Positions 1-6,793 of a stretch of DNA of 29,340 bases are shown here, piece after piece. Each line of letters starts with the position of its first letter. Position 1 is the first letter of the stretch. The translations under genes were made by a program, and so were the position numbers. This stretch comes from Bacillota bacterium (GTDB lineage Bacteria > Bacillota > Clostridia > Lachnospirales > Lachnospiraceae), in assembly GCA_023441965.1 (NCBI GenBank), contig JAEZNB010000022.1, positions 1 through 29,340 of the forward strand, read 5' to 3'. The notes under the pieces were generated by a model. The model was not told the DNA's origin and did no database searches. It saw only the letters and a program-made list of their open reading frames with translations.

Positions 1-136
1 AACAAGCCAGAGTTTTGCCTAATCCTTTCTTCAGATTCCACCTCACGATGGACACCCTTGGCTTTGGCTGTATCCTTCCCACTGCCGGGCGGATTGGGGA
101 CTTTCACCCGTTAGAACGTGTGCCCACAGGGCACAC
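1..136 (-). mobile_element. Group IIC intron, 5' part (domain I), cut by window edge
   Basis: Read on the minus strand, a group II intron starts at position 136 with GTGTGCCC and runs off the left edge. The first 19 nt form a perfect 8-bp hairpin (GTGTGCCC, loop TGT, GGGCACAC). Further in are blocks typical of bacterial class C introns: GGGTGAAAGTCCCC, GGGTGTCCATCGTGAGGTGG and AATCTGAAGAAAGG. I recognise these as close to the Oceanobacillus iheyensis IIC intron. Its first base lies directly after the T-run of the pfl terminator, the insertion habit known for IIC introns. The reverse transcriptase and domains II-VI lie outside the window. Confidence 0.85.
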
Positions 137-168
137 AAGAAAGGCCCACCGAAATGCTTCGGCAGGCC
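137..168 (-). terminator. Rho-independent terminator of the pflB-pflA operon
   Basis: On the minus strand GGCCTGCCGA, a six-base loop AGCATT and TCGGTGGGCC form a 10-bp stem (two G-U pairs), followed by TTTCTT. It lies about 100 nt after the pflA stop. The intron described at 1-136 begins on the next base, so the U-tract serves as 5' exon of the intron and may be cut short relative to the ancestral terminator. Confidence 0.8.
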
Positions 169-271
169 TAACTCTGATTCAAATATTCATTCACCGGAAT
201 ACTCGTGAGGACAACACCTCCCACATTCCGCCTCTTCTTATATCATTTGATAAAAGTCTTACTCTTATTCC

Positions 272-1015
272 TTACACACTTGCCGCTACGGTCTTACCAT
301 TGCTTTCAAAGATCGCCTTGACCTCCCGTAACAGCTCCTTACTGGGTTCCTTGGTATCAGCCAGCTTATATTCCAGCCCCAGCTCCTTCCACTTGTATTC
401 GCCCATCTTATGGAAGCCCAAAAGCTCTATCTTCTCCACATTCGGATAATGATCCAGATGCTCAGACAGCTTCCTTACACTGTCAAGGTTATCTGTCAGC
501 TTAGGAACCAGTACATAGCGGACCCAGGTCTTGATCTCCTTCTCCCGAAGATAATCCAGAAGCTTTAGGGTGGGAGATAAGGATACTCCCGTCACGGTCT
601 TATAAACCAGAGGATCATAGTTCTTGATATCCAGGAGTACCAGATCAGTGTATTCAAGCAGCTCCTTTACATGTTCATTCCAGATAAAGCCGGAGGTATC
701 CAGAGCTGTGGATATACCAAGCTCCTTACATTTCTTGCTTACCTCCAGCAGGAATTCGGCCTGCAGAAGGGGTTCCCCTCCGGTGAAGGTTACCCCGCCC
801 CCGGAAAAGCTCATGTAGGATTTATACCGAACGATTTCACCCATCAGCTGGCTAACTGAATATTCCCTGCCCTTGTTTACCTCCCAGGTGTCCGGATTAT
901 GGCAGAACTGGCATCGTAAAGGGCAGCCCTGCAGGAACACAACAAAGCGAATTCCCGGTCCGTCCACTGTCCCCAAGCTTTCCAGGGAATGGATTCGTCC
1001 TATTTTCTCCATCAT
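272..1015 (-). CDS. pflA: Pyruvate formate-lyase activating enzyme (radical SAM)
   Basis: PflA installs the glycyl radical on pyruvate formate-lyase using S-adenosylmethionine and a [4Fe-4S] cluster in the cytoplasm. The 247-residue product has the radical-SAM motif CPLRCQFC (Cys31, 35, 38) after the family block GTVDGPGIRFVVFLQG, and the SAM-binding GGEPLLQ motif near residue 82. E. coli PflA is 246 residues. The frame is open 13 codons further to a TTG at 1054, but the ATG at 1015 has an AAAGGCGGG Shine-Dalgarno and aligns with known N-termini. It follows pflB by 134 nt; a small hairpin (CCATGC/GCATGG, 1103-1117) lies in that spacer and may tune the pflB/pflA ratio. The terminator at 137-168 closes the unit. 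Confidence 0.95.
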   Translation of the reverse strand: MMEKIGRIHSLESLGTVDGPGIRFVVFLQGCPLRCQFCHNPDTWEVNKGREYSVSQLMGEIVRYKSYMSFSGGGVTFTGGEPLLQAEFLLEVSKKCKELGISTALDTSGFIWNEHVKELLEYTDLVLLDIKNYDPLVYKTVTGVSLSPTLKLLDYLREKEIKTWVRYVLVPKLTDNLDSVRKLSEHLDHYPNVEKIELLGFHKMGEYKWKELGLEYKLADTKEPSKELLREVKAIFESNGKTVAASV

Positions 1016-1149
1016 ACCACCCGCCTTTCCGGTATAGGAATGCTCTGTAAACAAGCATATATTGTTGCTTTCTGTCTTAAGGTTTCATTTGTTTCATAAA
1101 TACCATGCATAGCATGGATGAATCCAATCTGGCAGCACCTATCCCGCTT

Positions 1150-3375
1150 CTATCTCTCGTGGAAGGTTCTGTGGATGACATCCAACTGCTGTTCACGGCT
1201 CAGCTTAATAAAGTTTACAGCATAGCCGGATACACGGATCGTCAGCTGAGGATATTTCTCAGGGTGTTCCATCGCATCCATCAGGGTCTCACGGTCGAAG
1301 ACATTCACATTAATATGATGTCCTCTGTCATGGAAGTAACCGTCCAACAGACCGGACAGATTATTGATCCGCTCTGTCTCATCCTTACCCAGTGTTTTGG
1401 GTACGATAGAGAAGGTATAGGAGATACCGTCCTCTGCATGCTTGTAAGGAAGCTTGGCAACGGAAGACATGGAAGCAACCGCCCCCTTCTTATCCCTGCC
1501 GTGCATGGGATTTGCTCCGGGAGCAAAAGGCTCTCCGGCCTTACGACCATCAGGAGTACTGCCGGTCTTCTTACCGTACACTACGTTGGACGTAATTGTC
1601 AGTACAGATAAGGTATGCTTCGCATTCCGGTAGGTCTTAACCTTTCTCAGCTTATTCATAAAATGCTCTACCAGGTCAACCGCAATCTGGTCCACACGGT
1701 CGTCATTGTTACCGTAAGCCGGGTATTCTCCTTCAATCTCATAGTCTACCGCAAGACCGGCTTCGTTACGGATTACCTTCACCTTGGCATGCTTGATGGC
1801 GGACAGAGAGTCTGCCACTACGGACAGTCCGGCGATACCGCAGGCTTCCGTGCGGAGGATATTGATATCATGGAGGGCCATCTGAAGTCTCTCATAGTTG
1901 TATTTGTCATGCATGTAGTGAATTACATTCAGGGTATTGATGTATAACTCGGACAGCCAGTCAAGGGTCTGATCGAACTTCGCCATAACCTCATCATAAT
2001 CCAGATACTCCCCTGTGATCGGTGCGAACATGGGACCAACCTGCTCACCGGATTTTTCATCCTTGCCTCCATTGATTGCATAAAGCAGGGCCTTCGCCAG
2101 GTTAGCACGGGCTCCGAAGAACTGCATCTGCTTACCGATTCTCATAGCGGATACACAGCAGGCAATACCGTAATCATCACCCCAGACCTCTCTCATCAGG
2201 TCATCACTTTCATACTGAATCGAGCTGGTGTCGATGGAAACCTTAGAGCAGAATTTCTTAAAATGCTCCGGTAAGAATACTGACCAGAGAACCGTAAGGT
2301 TCGGTTCCGGTGCAGGTCCCAGGTTGTAAAGGGTGTGGAGAACACGGAAGCTGCTCTTGGTAACCAGAGTCCTGCCATCCATGCCCATACCACCGATCGA
2401 TTCCGTTACCCAGGTAGGATCTCCGGAAAAGAGATCGTTATAGGAAGGTGTACGGAGGAAGCGCACCATTCTAAGCTTCATGACAAACTGGTCCATCAGC
2501 TCCTGAACCTCTGCTTCTGTGATCAGTCCGTTCTTTAAATCTCTCTCATAATAAATGTCCAGGAAGGTGGAGACACGGCCTAAGCTCATAGCTGCTCCGT
2601 CCTGCTCCTTTATGGCTCCAAGATAAGCGAAATAGGTCCACTGGGTAGCCTCAAAGGAATTCTTCGCGGGCTGGCTGATGTCATAACCATAGGCTGCTGC
2701 CATCTCCTTCAGCTGCTTCAGAGCCTTAATCTGCTCGGAAATCTCTTCTCTCAGATTGATGTCCGGAGCCTCCAGAATCGGAATCTCTAAGAGCTTCTTC
2801 TCCCTCTGCTTATCCTCAATCAGAAAATCCACACCATACAGAGCTACACGGCGGTAATCTCCGATGATTCTGCCTCTTCCGTAAGCATCCGGCAGACCGG
2901 TAATAATACCGGTATGTCTGGCCTTCTTCATCGCATCGGTATAGGCATCGAATACTCCGTCATTGTGGGTCTTTCTGTTCTGGGTATAGATTTCCTCCGT
3001 CGTCTTATCAAGACTATAACCATAAGCCTCCAGGGCGTTTTTTACGACACGGACACCGCCGTTGGGCATGATACCGCGCTTTAAGGGCTTATCGGTCTGA
3101 TATCCGACGATGACCTCGTTCTCCTGATCCAGGTAGCCTGCTCCGAAGGTAGTGATGGTAGAAGGCTTCCTGGTCTCAACCTCCAGAATTCCCTTCTTAT
3201 TCTCCTCCTGCATCAGCTCCTTCACCTGATCCCAAAGCTTCTGTGTTTTTGTTGTAGGTCCAACCAGAAAGGATCCGTCTCCCTCATAGGGTGTATAGTT
3301 ATGCTGAATGAAGCTTCTGACATTGATATCAGTAGTCCAGCTTCCCGGTTGAAAATCATACCATTCCTGTCTCAT
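1150..3375 (-). CDS. pflB: Formate C-acetyltransferase (pyruvate formate-lyase)
   Basis: PFL converts pyruvate and CoA to acetyl-CoA and formate, the central non-oxidative pyruvate cleavage of fermenting anaerobes. The 741-residue protein (E. coli 760) has the catalytic cysteine pair in GIACCVSAMRIG (Cys406-Cys407) and the C-terminal glycyl-radical loop RVSGYAVNF (Gly717). This separates it from glycerol/diol dehydratase relatives, which have a single catalytic Cys. The ATG at 3375 is preceded by GAGGAGG with 8-nt spacing. The activase gene follows immediately, so the enzyme and its activator are co-transcribed. Two sigma-A promoters lie 110-200 nt upstream. The radical enzyme is oxygen-sensitive, which points to anaerobic life. 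Confidence 0.97.
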   Translation of the reverse strand: MRQEWYDFQPGSWTTDINVRSFIQHNYTPYEGDGSFLVGPTTKTQKLWDQVKELMQEENKKGILEVETRKPSTITTFGAGYLDQENEVIVGYQTDKPLKRGIMPNGGVRVVKNALEAYGYSLDKTTEEIYTQNRKTHNDGVFDAYTDAMKKARHTGIITGLPDAYGRGRIIGDYRRVALYGVDFLIEDKQREKKLLEIPILEAPDINLREEISEQIKALKQLKEMAAAYGYDISQPAKNSFEATQWTYFAYLGAIKEQDGAAMSLGRVSTFLDIYYERDLKNGLITEAEVQELMDQFVMKLRMVRFLRTPSYNDLFSGDPTWVTESIGGMGMDGRTLVTKSSFRVLHTLYNLGPAPEPNLTVLWSVFLPEHFKKFCSKVSIDTSSIQYESDDLMREVWGDDYGIACCVSAMRIGKQMQFFGARANLAKALLYAINGGKDEKSGEQVGPMFAPITGEYLDYDEVMAKFDQTLDWLSELYINTLNVIHYMHDKYNYERLQMALHDINILRTEACGIAGLSVVADSLSAIKHAKVKVIRNEAGLAVDYEIEGEYPAYGNNDDRVDQIAVDLVEHFMNKLRKVKTYRNAKHTLSVLTITSNVVYGKKTGSTPDGRKAGEPFAPGANPMHGRDKKGAVASMSSVAKLPYKHAEDGISYTFSIVPKTLGKDETERINNLSGLLDGYFHDRGHHINVNVFDRETLMDAMEHPEKYPQLTIRVSGYAVNFIKLSREQQLDVIHRTFHER

Positions 3376-3492
3376 ACAGTGGTCCTCCTCATATGGAATT
3401 TATATATGTACCATGCTCCTGCAGAATCCTCCCAGTCTCATGGTAGCATTAACTTAGTAAAATTCTTATGCTGCATACCGGCAGCCTGACTT

Positions 3493-3521
3493 AATTTACA
3501 CTTGTTTCGGAGTGTTGTCAA
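3493..3521 (-). promoter_or_regulatory. Sigma-A promoter P2 for pflB-pflA
   Basis: On the minus strand TTGACA (3516-3521), a 17-nt spacer and TAAATT (3493-3498) give a 10/12 match to the sigma-A consensus. It is the promoter nearer to pflB, with a leader of roughly 110 nt. Confidence 0.55.
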
Positions 3522-3545
3522 GTCATAGATGTACCTTTCACTTCC

Positions 3546-3574
3546 ATCATAATGATTCCCATTACTGCTGTCAA
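3546..3574 (-). promoter_or_regulatory. Sigma-A promoter P1 for pflB-pflA
   Basis: TTGACA (3569-3574), a 17-nt spacer and TATGAT (3546-3551) on the minus strand match consensus in 11 of 12 positions. It lies 53 bp upstream of P2, so pfl appears to have tandem promoters. The -35 is embedded in TTACTATTGACAG, a 13-mer that recurs upstream of the GNAT gene (4929-4941). Confidence 0.65.
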
Positions 3575-3740
3575 TAGTAATTGATAATAGTAATCAGTAC
3601 CGATATAGGAAATTTTTATATAATATGTACAAATACCCGCTTCCTGTGTTTTCCTCGCAGACAACTGTCCGATAGGGCACCACCTTCCGGCAGGCAGACT
3701 CTATTGACAGACCCAAGAGGATAGCGTACCATGCTTATCA

Positions 3741-3786
3741 TAACAAATAAAGTGCAGGTTTCTTCCAGCTACTCTAAACCTGCACT
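3741..3786 (-). terminator. Terminator after the small membrane protein gene
   Basis: An 11-bp perfect inverted repeat (AGTGCAGGTTT / AAACCTGCACT, 14-nt loop) at 3751-3786 is followed on the minus strand by TTATTTGTTA (3741-3750). It lies 38 nt after the stop of the 50-residue gene and separates that unit from the pfl promoters. The rest of 3575-3740 contains no gene that I can support. Confidence 0.7.
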
Positions 3787-3824
3787 AACACCCCTTTCCA
3801 CTATATGCTTTTCTGCCTGCTTAC

Positions 3825-3977
3825 TTACTGCTTCTCCTTCTTAGATTCCTTACCGCAGCAATTGGTACTCACACAATACGTACTGATTCCCTGCTTGATC
3901 GGTGATAGAAAGATACCCAGGATGACTCCGACCAAAAAGCAGATGATTGACACCAAAACCCTTGTTTTCTTCTCCAT
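3825..3977 (-). CDS. Small single-pass membrane protein, 50 residues, function unknown
   Basis: This short frame starts with ATG at 3977, preceded by GAGGAGG with 7-nt spacing, and ends at TAA 3825-3827. The product begins MEKKTR, continues with one hydrophobic segment (about residues 7-24, rich in V, I, L, G) and ends in a short hydrophilic tail with CVSTNCC (Cys35, 40, 41) and a lysine-rich C-terminus. The good ribosome site, the predicted membrane helix and the terminator just downstream support a real gene. It lies 48 nt after the 77-residue gene, probably in one transcript. I do not recognise the family; the cysteine cluster could bind metal or form disulfides, but that is a guess. Confidence 0.7.
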   Translation of the reverse strand: MEKKTRVLVSIICFLVGVILGIFLSPIKQGISTYCVSTNCCGKESKKEKQ

Positions 3978-4025
3978 TCCAAACCCTCCTCATTTACAGA
4001 CAGCTATCACAAACAGCTGAAGCTC

Positions 4026-4259
4026 CTAACTCTTGAACATCTCGGACAGCTCCCGAAAGAGCTCAATATCCTCTTTGGTGAGCTTGATGTTAGAGCTTAG
4101 GTTCGTTCCCGCCGCTGTCGTCACATTGAATTCAAAGACCGTTCCCTCTTCCAGGGCATTCTTGCCCACGGCCTCCATAAACTTGGGAAACTTGGGGTGA
4201 TTGACCGTGAACCTCTCCCAGGCCCCTTTTATCTTAAAGAGCTTAGCCGGATTAATCAT
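4026..4259 (-). CDS. Conserved-looking 77-residue hypothetical protein
   Basis: The product, MINPAKLFKIKGAWERFTVN to FRELSEMFKS, is soluble, mixed helix/strand, with no signal peptide or membrane segment. I recall similar short proteins in Lachnospiraceae with the pattern INPAK-x3-K-x6-F-x3-HPKF, but have no function for them. An in-frame ATG two codons earlier (4265) sits only one base from the GGAG Shine-Dalgarno, while the ATG at 4259 has 7-nt spacing, so 4259 is the chosen start. It is followed by the 50-residue membrane protein. Confidence 0.75.
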   Translation of the reverse strand: MINPAKLFKIKGAWERFTVNHPKFPKFMEAVGKNALEEGTVFEFNVTTAAGTNLSSNIKLTKEDIELFRELSEMFKS

Positions 4260-4283
4260 ATGCATTCTCCTATCCTGATGCGT

Positions 4284-4322
4284 ATTATAATTTTATCATT
4301 GAGTATCTTATAACATATTATA
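4284..4322 (-). promoter_or_regulatory. AT-rich promoter region for the 77- and 50-residue genes
   Basis: Two TATAAT boxes lie on the minus strand (4284-4289 and 4317-4322) upstream of the 77-residue gene. Neither has a convincing -35 at 16-18 nt. A promoter is likely here because no terminator-free connection to the GNAT gene is evident, but which box is used cannot be told from sequence. Confidence 0.3.
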
Positions 4323-4417
4323 CGCTAATAAGCATATTTTTTCCACCGGATTTCGTCGGAACTCATGGATATGATACGAAGCGATAACCTATTCGAATCT
4401 GCTACCATCGGCTCCCT

Positions 4418-4873
4418 CTATAGCAGGTCCTTGCTCATGCAGACGGAACCGCACATACAGCGATAGGGTCCATAGTTCTCGATTCTCTCATAACCCAGCT
4501 TCTGATATAAAGAATAGGCTTCCTTCAGAACTGCTCCGGTTTCCACGACAAGCTTCCGATAGCCACTGGCCTTGGCCCTTGCTTCCAGCTGGCCCATCAA
4601 TTCCTTAGCCAGCCCTCTGCCCCTGTATTCTTTCTTCAGGAATACCCTTTTCACCTCGGCCACACCCTCATCATGGTACTTAAAGCCTGCACAGCCTATG
4701 GCTTCCCCTCGATCATAAAGCAGAATAACATCATGGATATGCTCCAGGGTATTATAATGATTATACTGTTCCCTCTGTTTTTCTCCTCCGACTGCCTCAT
4801 TCAGGTGATCATCCAGCATCCTGCACAGCCTGATAAAATCCTCATTTCTTCCATCACTTGCGATGAATTCCAT
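4418..4873 (-). CDS. GNAT-family N-acetyltransferase
   Basis: The 151-residue protein has the GNAT fold signature: a central beta strand AEVKRVFLKKEYRGRGLAKEL, whose RGRGLA is the acetyl-CoA pyrophosphate loop (Q/RxxGxG/A), then KLVVETGAVLKEAYSLYQKLGYERI with the C-terminal SLYQKLGYE hallmark. Such enzymes move acetyl from acetyl-CoA to an amine; the substrate cannot be inferred. A CysxCys pair lies near the end (MCGSVC). The ATG at 4873 follows AAGGAGGCTTCAT with 7-nt spacing. It appears monocistronic: a structured, terminator-like region separates it from gltD. Confidence 0.85.
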   Translation of the reverse strand: MEFIASDGRNEDFIRLCRMLDDHLNEAVGGEKQREQYNHYNTLEHIHDVILLYDRGEAIGCAGFKYHDEGVAEVKRVFLKKEYRGRGLAKELMGQLEARAKASGYRKLVVETGAVLKEAYSLYQKLGYERIENYGPYRCMCGSVCMSKDLL

Positions 4874-4903
4874 ATGAAGCCTCCTTCCTCATGTTTTATT
4901 CCT

Positions 4904-4935
4904 ATAATATGAATAATTTACCGCTACTCTGTCAA
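4904..4935 (-). promoter_or_regulatory. Possible GNAT promoter
   Basis: A perfect TTGACA (4930-4935) on the minus strand is embedded in TTACTATTGACAG. At 17 nt the -10 would be TCATAT (3/6); a better TATTAT (4904-4909) is 20 nt away, longer than usual. The placement is right, the match only partial. Confidence 0.3.
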
Positions 4936-4965
4936 TAGTAAATAATCCTTTGGCCTACCTTGTAT

Positions 4966-5038
4966 TACACAAAACAGTTATCCCCCGACTTCCCGAAGCA
5001 TTTACCGATCAGAAGCTGGTGGATAACTGTTATTTGTG
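4966..5038 (-). terminator. Long inverted repeat after gltD, probable terminator
   Basis: On the minus strand AACAGTTATCC and GGATAACTGTT form an 11-bp perfect stem around a roughly 37-nt loop, and the flanks CACAAA / TTTTGTG extend the pairing. The downstream side reads TTTTGTGTAA. The loop is longer than in usual terminators. An unpaired T7 run (minus strand, about 5057-5063) precedes the structure. Confidence 0.45.
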
Positions 5039-5094
5039 CATTTGTATAAGGAGTGTGTAAAAAAAGATATAACATCAAATAAATAGCGGTATAT

Positions 5095-6597
5095 TTACGG
5101 TAAATTCGTGTAGCCCATCAGCTGTGCATCCACAGCCTTCGCTACCTCCCTGCCCTCACGGATGGCCCATACGACCAGGGACTGACCCCGGTGCATATCT
5201 CCGGCCGTAAACACCTTATCCACATTGGTACGGTATTTGCCCTGCTCGGTCTTTACATTGGTCCTGCCGTCCAGCTCTACCCCGAAGGCTTCCGCGATAT
5301 AGGACTGGGTTCCAAGGAAACCGGCTGCAATCAGCACCAGGTCGATTTCTTCCTCATACTCACTGCCTACCACTTCTTCCATTGAATAGCGCTTTAGCTC
5401 TTCATTATATTTACTCTTCAGCTTCACGATCTTGACCTTGCAGACATGCCCCTGCTCATCGGCTATGAATTCCTTTACAGTGGACTGATATACTCTGGGG
5501 TCTTCGCCAAAGCAGGCAATCGCCTCCTGCTGACCGTAATCGGTCTTGCAGACCTTAGGCCATTCCGGCCAGGGGTTATTCTCTGCTCTGGTATCGGGAA
5601 GCTTTGGCATCATTTCTAACTGCAGCACTGAGACTGCTCCCTGCCGGATCGCTGTTCCGACGCAGTCATTGCCGGTATCACCACCACCGATTACCAAGAC
5701 CTTCTTCCCCTTGGCGGAATTCGTGAAGCTTCCTACAGAAGCTGCTATCGTGGTTCCTGCCTCCAGAAGATCCTTCGTGGCACCGGTCAGATAATCCACG
5801 GCAAAGTATATTCCCTTCGCCTCCCTGCCGGGAACCTTGATATCTCTTGGATTTGATGCTCCACAGGCCAGTATGATGCTGTCAAATTCCTTCAGTATTT
5901 TGGATGCCTTGTAGTTATTACCGACATCGGCACCGGTCAGGAAGGTAACTCCCTCCTCCTTCATGATGGCAATCCTGCGCTCGATGACCTGCTTCTCCAG
6001 CTTCATATTGGGGATACCGTACATCAGAAGTCCTCCTACCCGGTCGGACCGTTCAAATACGGTAACGAGATGTCCTCTTTTATTCAGCTGATCCGCTGCT
6101 GCCAGACCGGCAGGCCCGGAACCGATCACAGCTACCTTCTTGCCGGTCCTGTTCTTGGGAGGCTCCGGCTGTAGATAACCCGCATCATAGCCATAATCAA
6201 TGATCGCACATTCATTTTCCTTAATTGATACCGGGTCCCCGATGAGACCGCAGGTACAGGACGCCTCACAGGGAGCAGGGCATACCCTTCCGGTAAATTC
6301 AGGAAAGTTATTGGTCTTCATCAGGCGGTGAAATGCCTGCTTCATGTTGCCTCTATAAATAGAGTCGTTCCATTCCGGAATCAGATTGTTCAGCGGACAA
6401 CCCGAAGCCATACCACTGATGATCATTCCTGACTGGCAGAAAGGAACACCACATTCCATACAGCGGGCACCCTGGCGCTTTCTTTCCTCCATGGACAAGG
6501 GCTGATGAAATTCATTGAAATGAAGTATCCGTTCCTTCGGGGAATCACTGCCGCCCACTGCCCTGTCAAATTCTATAAATCCTGTTGGCTTACCCAT
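5095..6597 (-). CDS. gltD: Glutamate synthase small (beta) subunit
   Basis: GltD feeds NADPH electrons through FAD and iron-sulfur clusters to GltB. The 500-residue product has the N-terminal cysteine sets CMECGVPFC (Cys46, 49, 54, with Cys67) and CPAPCEASCTC (Cys106, 110, 114, 116), the FAD dinucleotide motif VIGSGPAGLAA near 158, and the NAD(P)H motif VIGGGDTGND near 302. The C-terminus has the FAD-contacting TAGDMHRGQSLVVWAI. E. coli GltD is about 470 residues. The ATG at 6597 has AGGAGGAGG upstream. It follows gltB by 196 nt in one operon; that spacer holds three hairpins, and a long inverted repeat downstream probably ends the transcript. Confidence 0.95.
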   Translation of the reverse strand: MGKPTGFIEFDRAVGGSDSPKERILHFNEFHQPLSMEERKRQGARCMECGVPFCQSGMIISGMASGCPLNNLIPEWNDSIYRGNMKQAFHRLMKTNNFPEFTGRVCPAPCEASCTCGLIGDPVSIKENECAIIDYGYDAGYLQPEPPKNRTGKKVAVIGSGPAGLAAADQLNKRGHLVTVFERSDRVGGLLMYGIPNMKLEKQVIERRIAIMKEEGVTFLTGADVGNNYKASKILKEFDSIILACGASNPRDIKVPGREAKGIYFAVDYLTGATKDLLEAGTTIAASVGSFTNSAKGKKVLVIGGGDTGNDCVGTAIRQGAVSVLQLEMMPKLPDTRAENNPWPEWPKVCKTDYGQQEAIACFGEDPRVYQSTVKEFIADEQGHVCKVKIVKLKSKYNEELKRYSMEEVVGSEYEEEIDLVLIAAGFLGTQSYIAEAFGVELDGRTNVKTEQGKYRTNVDKVFTAGDMHRGQSLVVWAIREGREVAKAVDAQLMGYTNLP

Positions 6598-6635
6598 ATA
6601 AACCTCCTCCTAACTCAACTTGTCTTCCCATTGTC

Positions 6636-6745
6636 GTGCGAAGGAAGTCCTTCGCACCATCCTCCAAGATGCCCTCTTGTGGCATCTTAAGCTCGGAAGA
6701 GAGGCTGTTTCAGCTTGTATCATCCTAAGTCCATCTTGAAACAGC
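6636..6745 (-). other. Three consecutive hairpins in the gltB-gltD spacer
   Basis: Three separate perfect inverted repeats fill the spacer: 6636-6657 (GTGCGAAGG/CCTTCGCAC, 9 bp, 4-nt loop), 6666-6688 (AAGATGCC/GGCATCTT, 8 bp, 7-nt loop) and 6704-6745 (GCTGTTTCA/TGAAACAGC, 9 bp, 24-nt loop). None is followed by a clear U-tract on the minus strand, so they look like mRNA-processing or stability elements, or an intercistronic repeat, rather than terminators. Confidence 0.6.
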
Positions 6746-6793
6746 TTCGCGAACCTCCGCAGTTCTTCCTAAATATATCGGACTTTTATAGGA

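Noticed and set aside
3704..3732. Plus-strand promoter TTGACA-N17-TACCAT
   Set aside because: Good -35 but weak -10, and no plus-strand gene follows; all credible genes here are on the minus strand.
3805..4020. 71-codon plus-strand frame over the small membrane protein gene
   Set aside because: The opposite strand has a start with GAGGAGG, a membrane helix and a terminator; this frame has none.
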